From positions 1-59,854 of the forward strand of contig NZ_JACRST010000016.1 in the NCBI RefSeq assembly GCF_014384885.1: 59,854 nt of DNA, read 5' to 3'. This stretch comes from Ligaoa zhengdingensis. Lineage in GTDB: Bacteria; Bacillota; Clostridia; Oscillospirales; Ruminococcaceae. Shown here piece by piece: positions 48,161 to 57,600 of this stretch. Numbering within the stretch: position 1 is the stretch's first letter; each line of letters opens with the position of its first letter. The translations under genes and the position numbers were made by a program. The notes beneath the pieces are model-generated. The model saw nothing but the letters and a program-made list of their open reading frames with translations, had not been told where the DNA came from and did no database searches.

Positions 48161-49587
48161 GGCTGTTTTCCCTCCGAAATTTTCTGCTCAAAGCGGCATT
48201 TTGGCATCTCTGCGGGGACATCGATCGGATATTTCCCGGTGAAGCAGCCGACGCAGAAGTCACACTTCGCACCCTCCGCAATTTTTGTAATGTTGTCCAC
48301 GCTCAGGTAGCCCAGGCTGTCCACCCCGATCTCCCGGGCGATCTCCTCCTGGGTCATGCGGCAGGCGATCAGCTTGTCGCGGCTGTCCACATCCACGCCG
48401 AAGTAGCAGGGGTGCAGGAACGGCGGGCTGGAGACGCGCATGTGCACCTCGGTAGCGCCCGCTTCACGCAGCAGGTCGACGATCTTGCGGCTGGTGGTAC
48501 CGCGCACAATCGAGTCGTCTACCAGCACCACCCGCTTGCCCTTGACACAGGCGCCCAGCGCGTTGAGCTTGATGCGCACCGCGCGCTCGCGCATGGCCTG
48601 GGTGGGCTGGATGAAGGTGCGGCCGACATAGCGGTTTTTGATGAAGCCGATCCCGTACGGGATACCCGACTGCTTGGCGTAGCCCATGGCCGCGTCCAGG
48701 CCGGAATCCGGCACGCCGATCACCACATCCGCCTGCACCGGATGCTCCAGCGCGAGGTAGGCGCCGGCACGCTGGCGCGCCAGATGGACCGACGCGCCCT
48801 CGATCACCGAGTCGGGGCGGGCGATATAGACGAATTCAAACACGCACATGGCGGTCTTCTGGCCGCAGTGGGTGCGGATACTGCGCAGGCCGTTCTCATC
48901 CGCGACCACGATCTCACCCGCCTCCACGTCGCGCACATAGTGCGCGCCGAGCGAATCGAGCGCGCAGGTCTCGGAGGCAAAGATATAGCTGCCGTCGAGC
49001 TCACCGATCACCAGCGGGCGGAAGCCCTGCGGGTCGCGGGCCGCGATCAGCTTTTTGGGGGACATGATGACCAGCGAATAGGCGCCCTTGAGCTCGTTCA
49101 TCGCCTGCTCCACCGCCTGCTCGATGCTGCCCGCCTTGAGCCGCGCAGTGGTAATCAGGTAGGCGATCACCTCGGAATCGTTGGTGGTGTGGAAAATCGC
49201 GCCTGAGAGCTCCAGCTTTTCGCGCAGCTCCTGCGCGTTGACCAGGCTGCCGTTGTGGCACAGCGCCATCGTGCCCTTGATGTGGCGCACCACCAGCGGC
49301 TGCGCATTGCTGCGGCTGGCGAGCCCCGTGGTGGAGTAGCGCACATGCCCCACCGCCATCTGGCCCTGGCCCAGCTTGGCCAGCACCTCGCTGTTGAATA
49401 CGTCCGGCACGAGCCCAACGTCCTTGTGCGCTGTGATCACACCGTCGTCGTTCACCGCGATGCCGCAGCTTTCCTGGCCGCGGTGTTGCAGGGCGTACAG
49501 CGCGTAATAGGCGGAAGCGGCCACGTCAGCCGTGTGGTTTTCATAGATACCGAACACGCCGCATTCCTCATGAATTGTATCAAACAT
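48157..49587 (-). CDS. purF: Glutamine PRPP amidotransferase
   Basis: 476 residues. The nucleophile Cys9 (MFDTIHEECGVFGIY) follows an eight-residue propeptide that is removed in this type. N-terminal glutaminase: YALQHRGQESCGIAV, GHVRYSTTG. C-terminal PRTase: RVVLVDDSIVRGTTSRKIVDLLREAGA. Cys in CDFCVGCFTGKYP fit the [4Fe-4S]-containing, Bacillus-type enzyme. Commits PRPP to purines. Confidence 0.95.
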   Translation of the reverse strand: MFDTIHEECGVFGIYENHTADVAASAYYALYALQHRGQESCGIAVNDDGVITAHKDVGLVPDVFNSEVLAKLGQGQMAVGHVRYSTTGLASRSNAQPLVVRHIKGTMALCHNGSLVNAQELREKLELSGAIFHTTNDSEVIAYLITTARLKAGSIEQAVEQAMNELKGAYSLVIMSPKKLIAARDPQGFRPLVIGELDGSYIFASETCALDSLGAHYVRDVEAGEIVVADENGLRSIRTHCGQKTAMCVFEFVYIARPDSVIEGASVHLARQRAGAYLALEHPVQADVVIGVPDSGLDAAMGYAKQSGIPYGIGFIKNRYVGRTFIQPTQAMRERAVRIKLNALGACVKGKRVVLVDDSIVRGTTSRKIVDLLREAGATEVHMRVSSPPFLHPCYFGVDVDSRDKLIACRMTQEEIAREIGVDSLGYLSVDNITKIAEGAKCDFCVGCFTGKYPIDVPAEMPKCRFEQKISEGKQP

Positions 49588-49630
49588 ATTTCTTCATCCT
49601 CTCCGAAGTGCATCCTGCACCCTTGCAGAC

Positions 49631-50341
49631 TTATTCACCCAGCAGGCGCTTCATGATCTCGTGGTAGGCGTCCTCCACGCCGCCCAGGTCGCGGCGGAAG
49701 CGGTCCTTGTCCAGCTTCTCATGGGTCTTGCTGTCCCAGAAGCGGCAGGTATCCGGCGAAATCTCGTCCGCCAGCACGATGGTGCCGTCGCTGGTCTTGC
49801 CGAACTCCAGCTTGAAGTCGATCAGCTCGATGCCGAGGTCCTTCAGATAGTCGGTGAGCACCTCGTTTACTTTGAGCGAATAGGAGGCGATCAGGTCGAG
49901 CTCCTCCTTGGTGCAGTACTCCATCGCCATGATGTGGTACTCGTTGACCATCGGGTCGCCCAGCGCATCGTCCTTGTAGCAGTATTCCAGCACGGTGCGC
50001 TTCATCTTGTAGCCCTCCTCCAGACCCAGGCGCTTGGCCAGCGAGCCCGCGGCGATGTTGCGCACGATCACCTCCAGCGGCACGATGGTGACCTTTTTCA
50101 CCACCGTCTCGCGGTCGGAGATCTCTTCCACCAGGTGGGTGGGCACGCCGTTTTTCTCCAGCAGCTTCATCAGATGGTTGGTGACGCGGTTGTTGATCGC
50201 GCCCTTGCCCAAGATCGTGCCCTTTTTGAGGCCGTTAAAGGCGGTCGCATCGTCCTTATAATCGACGATCAGCAGCTCGGGGTCCTCGGTGGTATAGACC
50301 TTTTTGGCCTTTCCTTCGTACAGCAGTTCACATTTTTTCAT
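49631..50341 (-). CDS. purC: SAICAR synthetase
   Basis: 236 residues. KKCELLYEGKAKKVYTTEDPE, DDATAFNGLKKGTILGKGAINN, VPLEVIVRNIAAGSLAKRLG, LIDFKLEFGKT, LADEISPDTCRFWD are the canonical motifs. Joins CAIR and aspartate. RBS AAGGATGG-like. Separated from purE by 44 bp. Confidence 0.95.
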   Translation of the reverse strand: MKKCELLYEGKAKKVYTTEDPELLIVDYKDDATAFNGLKKGTILGKGAINNRVTNHLMKLLEKNGVPTHLVEEISDRETVVKKVTIVPLEVIVRNIAAGSLAKRLGLEEGYKMKRTVLEYCYKDDALGDPMVNEYHIMAMEYCTKEELDLIASYSLKVNEVLTDYLKDLGIELIDFKLEFGKTSDGTIVLADEISPDTCRFWDSKTHEKLDKDRFRRDLGGVEDAYHEIMKRLLGE

Positions 50342-50385
50342 AATCTTCCATCCTTCTTTATCTTAAAATTTTATATTCAGCTAAA

Positions 50386-50883
50386 TTAAAGCTGCTCCTG
50401 GAGCTTGCGGTCCTTGGCGATCACCTCGTCGGCCATCCTCCGCTTCATCGCGTCCAGCTTGCCCGCCAGCTCCGGATCGGAGACCGCCAAAATCTGGATC
50501 GCCAACAGCGCCGCGTTTTTTGCGCCGTCGATGGCCACAGTCGCCACCGGGATGCCGCTGGGCATCTGCACGGTCGCGAGCAGCGCATCCAGCCCGTCGA
50601 GGGTGGAGGATTTCACCGGGATGCCGATGACCGGCAGGGTGGTGTGGGCCGCCAACACGCCCGCAAGGTGCGCCGCCTTGCCCGCCGCCGCGATGATCGC
50701 GCCGAAGCCGTTCGCGCGCGCTTCTTTTGCAAAGCTGCACGCCTGCTCAGGGGTTCGGTGGGCGCTCATCACATGCGCCTCCACCGGGACGCCGAACTCC
50801 TTGCAGGTGTCGATCGCCGCCTTTACCACCGGCAGGTCGCTGTCGCTGCCCATGATGACCGCTACCTTTTTCTGTTCCGCCAT
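50386..50883 (-). CDS. purE: N5-CAIR mutase
   Basis: 165 residues from MAEQKKVAVIMGSDSDLPV, with GGAG upstream. VEAHVMSAHRTPEQACSFA (catalytic His), IIAAAGKAAHLAGVLAAHT, LPVIGIPVKSSTLDGLDALL, QMPSGIPVATVAIDGAKNAALLA. First gene of the operon; no purK follows, so it may be the class II type using CO2 directly or purK is elsewhere. Confidence 0.95.
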   Translation of the reverse strand: MAEQKKVAVIMGSDSDLPVVKAAIDTCKEFGVPVEAHVMSAHRTPEQACSFAKEARANGFGAIIAAAGKAAHLAGVLAAHTTLPVIGIPVKSSTLDGLDALLATVQMPSGIPVATVAIDGAKNAALLAIQILAVSDPELAGKLDAMKRRMADEVIAKDRKLQEQL

Positions 50884-50901
50884 AGTTTCTTGCTCCTTTC
50901 C

Positions 50902-51115
50902 AAAATAAAAAGGACTGCAAGCGCCTCTGCTTACAGCCATACCGTTACCAGTTTCCTGCACCTCTCCCGAGGATGCTGTTATTTCCGAGGTGGTACACCT
51001 CCGCCTTGTCCGCATTTTTCTGCGCGCAGGGGGACCCGCTGTGCCGATAGCAATACCCGATGTGTATGCTCGTTAAAAGCATTGCGGCGCCCTCCCCACT
51101 GATTAAAATCAATTC
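50902..51115 (-). ncRNA. Structured purE leader: 6S-like RNA or attenuator (candidate)
   Basis: Transcribed region of about 210 nt between the pur promoter and purE. Near its 3' end GGCTGTAAGC and GCTTGCAGTCC form a terminator with TTTTTATTTT. Alternatively the 5' and 3' ends pair over about 20 bp in blocks (GGGCGCC/GGCGCTT, GCTT..AC/GTAAGC, AGCATAC/GTATGGCT). The middle has AGCGGGTCCCCCTGCGC, like the 5' strand of the 6S central bubble, and a short CCTC-GGGA-GAGG hairpin opposite. No purine, ZTP, PRPP or T-box core is recognisable. Confidence 0.45.
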
Positions 51116-51121
51116 TATTCT

Positions 51122-51149
51122 ATTGTACCATACCGGTCGCCAAATTCAA
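51122..51149 (-). promoter_or_regulatory. Purine operon promoter
   Basis: Minus-strand TTGAAT (51149-51144), 16-bp spacer, TACAAT (51127-51122). Predicted start near 51115. Confidence 0.65.
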
Positions 51150-51279
51150 TGCGCTTTTTCCCTTTCTCGGCAAATTCGTATACTCAGGGCAACCGCGGCA
51201 AACCCCGCCACCCGAAATTATGCAAATGGCTGACTGGTCATACTCTTCTTTCCGTCCGCCTGCCCAGGAAATGATTGCC

Positions 51280-51377
51280 TTGTACTTGCCGCAGCTTTTC
51301 CGATATAATGAAAAAAAGCAAGGTGTCGAGGATTTTCGCCGTTTTTCGCGGAGCGGGCTTTGTAAAGGACGAGCCCG
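51280..51377 (+). promoter_or_regulatory. Promoter followed by a short hairpin transcript upstream of the sigma gene
   Basis: TTGTAC, 18-bp spacer, TATAAT (51304-51309). About 45 nt later CGGGCT/AGCCCG forms a hairpin followed by AATTTATTTTAT. It may be a small RNA or a partial attenuator for the downstream sigma gene. In 51378-51471 a GCAAC-N14-GTTGC dyad is the only other notable sequence. Confidence 0.45.
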
Positions 51378-51471
51378 AATTTATTTTATAAAAAATTGTA
51401 CATAACCTTGCAACAATTTCCCAATCTGGTTGCACCTAGTAAGTGTAACCCATAAAGTGTGGTGTGGTGAA

Positions 51472-52002
51472 TTGAATATTGATCTACAGACGGTTGCTTC
51501 CGCGAAGGCCGGCAGTTCAGAGAGTTTCTCTCTGCTCTATGAGCAGGTGCAGGATGAGCTGTACAAGTACGCGTTGTACACACTTGGCAACGCGCATGAC
51601 GCGGAGGATGCGGTGGCCGACACCTTTGTGGAGGCCTGGAGAGGGATATCCAACCTGCGCGACGAAGCCGCGTTCAAGGCGTGGATTTTCCGCATCCTCT
51701 CGGTGCGCATGAAACGGAAGATCGCCGATCTGATCAAACGCAAAAACACGCTGAATATCGAGGACTTTGTAAGCGACTTTACTGCAGATACCGACATCGA
51801 ACGGGAGACCTCCGACAAAGTTATTGTTCTGGGAGCGCTGGGTAAGCTCTCCAACCAGGAGCGGATGATCGTCGTCCTCTCCGCCATCCAGGGTTACACC
51901 ACCCGTGAGATTTCCGAGATGCTGGGCTGCCCGCACGGCACTGTGAGTTCCAAACTTCACAGGGCCTTAATTAAGATGCGCAAAATGATAGAAATGGGGT
52001 GA
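51472..52002 (+). CDS. ECF-type RNA polymerase sigma factor
   Basis: 176 residues from a TTG at 51472 (an upstream GTG at 51457 is possible; no clear RBS). Sigma2: FSLLYEQVQDELYKYALYTL, DAEDAVADTFVEAWRGISN, FKAWIFRILSVRMKRKIAD. Sigma4: LGKLSNQERMIVVLSAIQGYTTREISEMLGCPHGTVSSKLHRALIKMR. It is followed after 4 bp by a membrane-anchored beta-propeller protein whose cytoplasmic head may hold it inactive. Confidence 0.9.
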   Translation: MNIDLQTVASAKAGSSESFSLLYEQVQDELYKYALYTLGNAHDAEDAVADTFVEAWRGISNLRDEAAFKAWIFRILSVRMKRKIADLIKRKNTLNIEDFVSDFTADTDIERETSDKVIVLGALGKLSNQERMIVVLSAIQGYTTREISEMLGCPHGTVSSKLHRALIKMRKMIEMG

Positions 52003-52006
52003 TACG

Positions 52007-54436
52007 ATGACTGATTTTTACGAGCAAGACCAGGAAAACCTGAACTTTATATCCGAAAAGTTGCAGCAGATCGATCGGGAAATTCCGGTTCCGGAATCGG
52101 TCACCGCATCCCGGCTGATACAGCGCATGGAAAATGATGAAAAATCGCCGAGGCTCCGGGTGGTGCGTCCACGCACCTGGCAGCGGGCCGCCGGTTATGC
52201 GGCGGCATTCCTGCTGCTGCTCGGCGGCGGCCTGTATTGGACGGTCATCGGCCACCAGATGGGGAAACAGGCCCCTGCGCCGCAGGAGCTGATGTCCTCG
52301 GCCGCAACTGCCTGCGATTCCGCCATGATGCTGGAAAGCGCGCCGGCAGCAACCGCCGAGGATGACCCCGGCGCGGAACTGCTCGAACACATTGAGGCGA
52401 TGCGCTCCTACTACGCCAGCGATTATGCCCAGGTTCGCGAGACCCTCAAGCTGGTGATCGACGCGCCCCGGGCGTGGGAGCCCGAACCAATGGAAGAAGA
52501 AGTAGCCAATGAGAAGTCGGACCCGATGACCGGCGGAGTGGGCGTAGATACCGGCTTTGAAAGCGGCGCGGCCAACGGCATGACGGCCGATTCCCACCCC
52601 GACGCCGGCGGGGACGGGGAACGCGCGCCGGGCGGCGGCGATGTCTACAGCACCAATGTGCAGACCCAGGACGTGGATGAGGCGGACATCGTCAAGACCG
52701 ACGGGGAATATATCTATTACCTCTCCAACCAGGGCAGCGAGGAACCGCAAATCAGCATTTTAGCGGCGGACGATCTGACGCTCGCTTCGACCATCTCCAT
52801 CCAGCCGGACGTCATCCCCATCGATCTCTTCCTGGCCGACGGCAAGCTGGCGGTTCTGTCCAACACCTACAACTTCACGGAGCTCCCGCGGTATGCCCTG
52901 TACACCGACGGGGTCAAACAGGTCGGGACACGAACGACCTCCGCGGTGAGCGTGGATGTCTACGATATCTCCGATCCGGCCAACCCGGTGAACGAGCGCA
53001 CATTCGAGCAGCAGGGGGATTATGTCTCCTCCCGGCTGGTGGACGATGTGGTTTACTTGGTGAGCCGCAGCGCCAACACCTGCAACCCCCATTATGAAGA
53101 ATATGACGACGCCATGCTCGTGCCATCCGTGCTGGATACCGCAGTGGATCAAACGCCGCGGACGATGGCGGCCTCAGATATCTGCATCCCCGCCGAGGTG
53201 ACCGACAGCAACTATACCGTGCTGTCTGCGGTGCGCCTGGATGACCCGGACGACAGCACCACCAAAGCGGTGTTGGGCGGCGGGAACACCGTTTATATGT
53301 CCACCGACAACCTCTATGTGGCGGGATACCGGTATGACGGTGACAACTACCTGATGGAAGCAGGCGAGACCACCCTGCTTAAATTCTCAGTGGACGGCAC
53401 TGATATCGATCTGATCGCACAGGGCAGCGTGCCCGGCCGCATCGACGGGCAGTTCGCCCTCGACGAAGGCGAAACAGGCGAGCTGCGCATCGCAACCACC
53501 ACTGAGCGCTACGCCGACCCCGAGGCTGCGCGCAAGGCGCGTGAGGAGAACGAGCGATTGCGGGAAGAGCGCAAGCGGGCCAGAATGGCAGCCCCCGCGA
53601 AACCCGATATCGAGGAAGTTGCGGAGGAGGATATCGCCGAAGTGAATCCGGACACCAGCTCAATCTCACCGGAAGACGACCCCTACCGAACGGTCACCGA
53701 TAACAACATTTATGTTCTAGATGAATATCTAGAACATCTGGGCAGCCTCATGGGGCTAGCCCCTGAGGAGTCGATCTATTCGGTGCGCTACATCGGCGAC
53801 ATCGCTTATCTCGTGACCTTTGAACAGGTGGACCCGCTGTTTGCAATCGATCTCTCCGACCCGGCCAATCCGGTGCTGCTCGGCCAGCTCAAAGTGCCCG
53901 GCTTTTCGGAATACCTGCACCCCATCGGGGAAAACACCCTGCTCGGGTTCGGCTACGAAACCGCAGTCACCGAGGACGGCGGCGTGACCACACAGGGGCT
54001 CAAGCTCTCACTGTTCGACGTGAGCGATCCGACCAACCCGCGTGAAACCGAAGTCTACCGGCTGGGCGACCAAGGCAGCTACTCCCCCGCCCTCTACGAT
54101 CACCGCGCCTTTCTCCACTACTCCAGCAAGGATATCATCGGCATCCCGGTGACCCTGTACGAGCAGTTCGGCAACAACAGCGGCGACCGGTGGTCGCGCA
54201 ACTACAAGTTCGCCTTTGACGGCTTGTACCTGTTCCGCGTCACCGAGGAGTCGATCAAATTTGTCGGCCACCTCTCGCAGAGCGATGGAATCACCGATGA
54301 GGGGGAGATCTACCGGCAGAATTTAAACATCCGGCGCGGCGTCTACATCGGCGACCGCATCTATCTCTTCTCTGACGCCAGGGCCTCGATGTATTCCTTG
54401 GATACCCTGGAGCTGCTCGAGGAAACCGACCTTTAA
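52007..54436 (+). CDS. Membrane-anchored beta-propeller protein, probable anti-sigma partner
   Basis: 809 residues. An N-terminal cytoplasmic stretch of ~58 residues (QENLNFISEKLQQIDREIPV), one span at ~61-81 (AAGYAAAFLLLLGGGLYWTV), an Ala/Pro/Glu-rich linker, then the Beta_propel domain from ~213 (YSTNVQTQDVDEADIVKTDG, YIYYL). A charged insertion (EENERLREERKRARMAAPAK) splits it near residue 525. Such proteins are exported; together with the adjacent sigma gene this looks like a signal-transducing anti-sigma, but no known anti-sigma motif (zinc ZAS) is visible. Confidence 0.78.
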   Translation: MTDFYEQDQENLNFISEKLQQIDREIPVPESVTASRLIQRMENDEKSPRLRVVRPRTWQRAAGYAAAFLLLLGGGLYWTVIGHQMGKQAPAPQELMSSAATACDSAMMLESAPAATAEDDPGAELLEHIEAMRSYYASDYAQVRETLKLVIDAPRAWEPEPMEEEVANEKSDPMTGGVGVDTGFESGAANGMTADSHPDAGGDGERAPGGGDVYSTNVQTQDVDEADIVKTDGEYIYYLSNQGSEEPQISILAADDLTLASTISIQPDVIPIDLFLADGKLAVLSNTYNFTELPRYALYTDGVKQVGTRTTSAVSVDVYDISDPANPVNERTFEQQGDYVSSRLVDDVVYLVSRSANTCNPHYEEYDDAMLVPSVLDTAVDQTPRTMAASDICIPAEVTDSNYTVLSAVRLDDPDDSTTKAVLGGGNTVYMSTDNLYVAGYRYDGDNYLMEAGETTLLKFSVDGTDIDLIAQGSVPGRIDGQFALDEGETGELRIATTTERYADPEAARKAREENERLREERKRARMAAPAKPDIEEVAEEDIAEVNPDTSSISPEDDPYRTVTDNNIYVLDEYLEHLGSLMGLAPEESIYSVRYIGDIAYLVTFEQVDPLFAIDLSDPANPVLLGQLKVPGFSEYLHPIGENTLLGFGYETAVTEDGGVTTQGLKLSLFDVSDPTNPRETEVYRLGDQGSYSPALYDHRAFLHYSSKDIIGIPVTLYEQFGNNSGDRWSRNYKFAFDGLYLFRVTEESIKFVGHLSQSDGITDEGEIYRQNLNIRRGVYIGDRIYLFSDARASMYSLDTLELLEETDL

Positions 54437-54454
54437 AATATGATCTCGCTTTGG

Positions 54455-54491
54455 CAGGCGCCATCCGATATGCGGATGGCGCCTGTTTTTT
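54455..54491 (+). terminator. Terminator of the sigma/propeller unit
   Basis: CAGGCGCCATCCG and CGGATGGCGCCTG, 13 bp perfect, then six T residues. The following 54492-54667 is AT-rich with TATAAT-like hexamers (promoter region of the glycosidase) and no gene. Confidence 0.9.
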
Positions 54492-54667
54492 GCCTGTGGG
54501 CCAGGTCCAATTGGAAAAGAGCATCGGATTTGATAATTTCTTGGTCGCATTTGAAAATTTAGGTCGTGTATAATAAAAGTACTATAATTTTCATTTTTAG
54601 CTGTGAAAATATGTGCAAAAATTACGTGGTACTCACAACAGCAAAATGGAAAAAAGGAGGATAATAA

Positions 54668-57600
54668 ATGGAAAAGAGGAGCAACCGATTCATCGCCGGC
54701 CTGTTGGCAGTTGCGCTTGCAGCCGGCGCCTCGACGCCGGCCTGGGCAGCCAAATCGCCCAGCCCAGCGCCTGTGAGCACCGCTGGGGGGGACATATCGT
54801 TCATCCCGTCCAGCGCGATTGAAAGCATCACGGCCGACAAACAGGCCCCGGCTGGATACGAACCGGAAAAGGCGGTGGATGGCGACCCGTCCACCATCTG
54901 GCACAGCCCGTGGAACGATGAAGCGACGGAGGGCTTTCCGCACGAGCTCATCATTGAATTTACCGAGCCGCAGCAGATCGATACAATCGCCTATCAGCCG
55001 CGCCTGGACGGCGGCCATGGGACCGATCCGGCCCAGTTTATTAATGATTACGAATTCCTGATGAGCGACAGTGCGAATGGGGAATTCACACCGGTCAAGG
55101 AACTGACCAAATGGACGATGACAAACGAACGCAGCGAGGTCTCCACCCGCTTTGTCGAGCCGGTGACCGCCAAACGGATCAAATTTTTGATTAAGGGCCA
55201 GTATACGGAGGCCGCGGACAAATTCTGCACCTCGGTAGCGGAGTTGCGGTTCGGCCTTTCGTTCGAGCCGGTCGAATCGGAACGGGTGCTGCGGATGACC
55301 GCAATCGGTTGTTCCAGTGAAAATCCCGGCTATGTAAAGGAATTCGCCGTGGACGGCCTGACCAACACCTTCTGGCACAACGAATGGACGCCGCAGGCGC
55401 CCTTTCCTCACTGGATCGAGATCGACATGGGCCACGTGTACGCCCTCACCGGTCTCGATATCCTGCCGCGCCAGGATCAAGACTCGATGGCGATCACCCA
55501 GTTCAACCTGTATGCCAAAACCGAGCTGGATGACGAATACACCCTGGTTGCGGATAAATGGACGCTGAAGATCCCTGAGAAGGGCGAATACGCCCAGATT
55601 GTACTGCCCGAAAGCGTGCCTGCGCGGTATATCAAGATTGAATCGCTCCAGGATAAGTCGGGGAAAAATTCCGCGATCGCCGAGCTGACCGCCTGGTTTG
55701 AAAAGGGAAGCGAGAGCGACGCGTGGATGGAACTCTACCAGGGTATTCTGGCCGCGCGCAAGGTAGCTGGCAGCACCGCGATTGGCACCGGCGCCGATCA
55801 GTTCCCGGCTGAGGCGGTCGAGGCATTTCTCGCGGCGATCGACGACGCGGAAGCGGTTTTGAACCTCTCCGGCCTGGAGGACAGCGAGCTTGTGAAGGCG
55901 ATCGAAGCGCTCGCCGATGCGCAGGATGAGCTGGAGAGCCACCGTATCCTGTATACGCTTGCGCAGCTCGGGGCGCTCATCGAGAAGGCGCAGCAGCTGC
56001 ATGAAAGCGCCGAGGGCGCAGGCCCCACGGAGGAACAGTTGAAGGCGTTCAGCAACGCGATTGAGAATGCTGCTTCTGTGATGGATGCCGCGCAGGAGGG
56101 CAGAGCGGTTCATGACGCCTATAAGCAGCTGACTGCGGCCGTTGAGCGGATCGAAGGAAAGATCAACCGCTCGGAGATTTCCCTGGCGGGCGTCTGGGGA
56201 TTTAAGATGGGCGCTTTCTCATCCGGTGAGACCCTTGAAGATACCGTCCGCCTGCCCGGCACCATGGACGAAAATCAGAAGGGCAACATCAACAACAACT
56301 ATACCGACAAAACCCGGTTGACCCCGCGTTATACCTATGTGGGCAAGGCCTCCTATCAGAAGGAAATCGTAGTGCCCGACAACTGGGCGGGTAAAAAAGT
56401 TACCCTGGCCCTGGAGCGCACCCGTAAGACAAAGGTCTGGCTTAACGACATCCTCGTCGGCGAGAGCGACGCGCTGGGCGTGGCGCAGACCTTCGATCTC
56501 ACCGGCCTCGATCCGACGGTGCAAAACATTCTCACCGTAGAGGTGGACAACAGCAGCTATGAGACGCAAACCTGGCGCTCCCATATGGTGGTGGAGGAGA
56601 CCCAGGGCAACTGGAACGGCATTGTGGGCGAGATTTCGCTCAAGATGCAGGAGCCGGTCTACATAGACGATCTGCGCATCTATTCCGACAAGCGTTCGCC
56701 GGAAGATGAAACGGTGAATGTTGCGCGCATCCAGTTGGATGTGGGCAACCTGACCGATGCGGATGCGGATGTGACGGTGAGTGTGAGCGCGAAGAGCCGC
56801 AACACCGAAAAACCGGAGCAGGTTGTGGCGCAGCAGACCTTCTCAGGGACGGCAGCCGCCAATACAACGACCCCTCTGGAGTTCCGCTACGACATGGGCG
56901 ACAACGTTTACCTCTGGGACGAATTCGACCCCGCCCTCTATGATTTCACTGTCACGCTGGCCGCCGGCGACATCTCTGAAACGCAAACGGCCACCAGCGG
57001 TATGCGCGAATTCACCGCCGACGAGGATCACTTCATCATCAACGGCAAAACGATCTTCCTGCGCGGCGAGGCGAACTGCGCGGTGTTCCCGCTGACCGCT
57101 TATCCGCCGATGGAGAAAGAATTCTGGTTGGAGCTGCTGGGCACGGCGCGGGAATACGGGCTCAACCATTACCGCTTCCACAGCTGGTCGCCGCCCAAAG
57201 CTGCTTATGAAGCGGCGGACGAGCTGGGCATGTACCTCCAGCCGGAGTTGTACGCCTTTACGGGCAACCCGTTTGCTGCGGGCAGCTCGGAAAACTCCTT
57301 CTATTCCCGGGAATCCAAACGGATTGTGAAAGAGATGGCGTGTCATCCCTCCTTCACAACCTTCACTTTCGGCAACGAGATGTTCCCCACGCAGAGCGAC
57401 TCCGTGGTTCTGCTGAATGACCTCCAAAAGCTCGACCCGACCCGCCTGTTCGCCACCGGTTCCAACAACCGCTGCGGCGGCGGCTCCGGTTACGACCCCG
57501 GCGACCAGTTCTGGATCAGCCTCTCCTCCAACAAGGGCGACGGCCAGATCCGCGGCTCGAACGGAGCGGCCGGATTCATCAATACGGAAACTCCAGCCAC

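Noticed and set aside
50902..51115. Known purine, PRPP, ZTP riboswitch or T-box upstream of purE
   Set aside because: I could not find the purine junction bases, the ykkC CUAGGG core, the ZTP 3' motif or a TGGNACCGCG T-box on the coding strand; only a partial GAGGTGGTAC is seen on the opposite strand.
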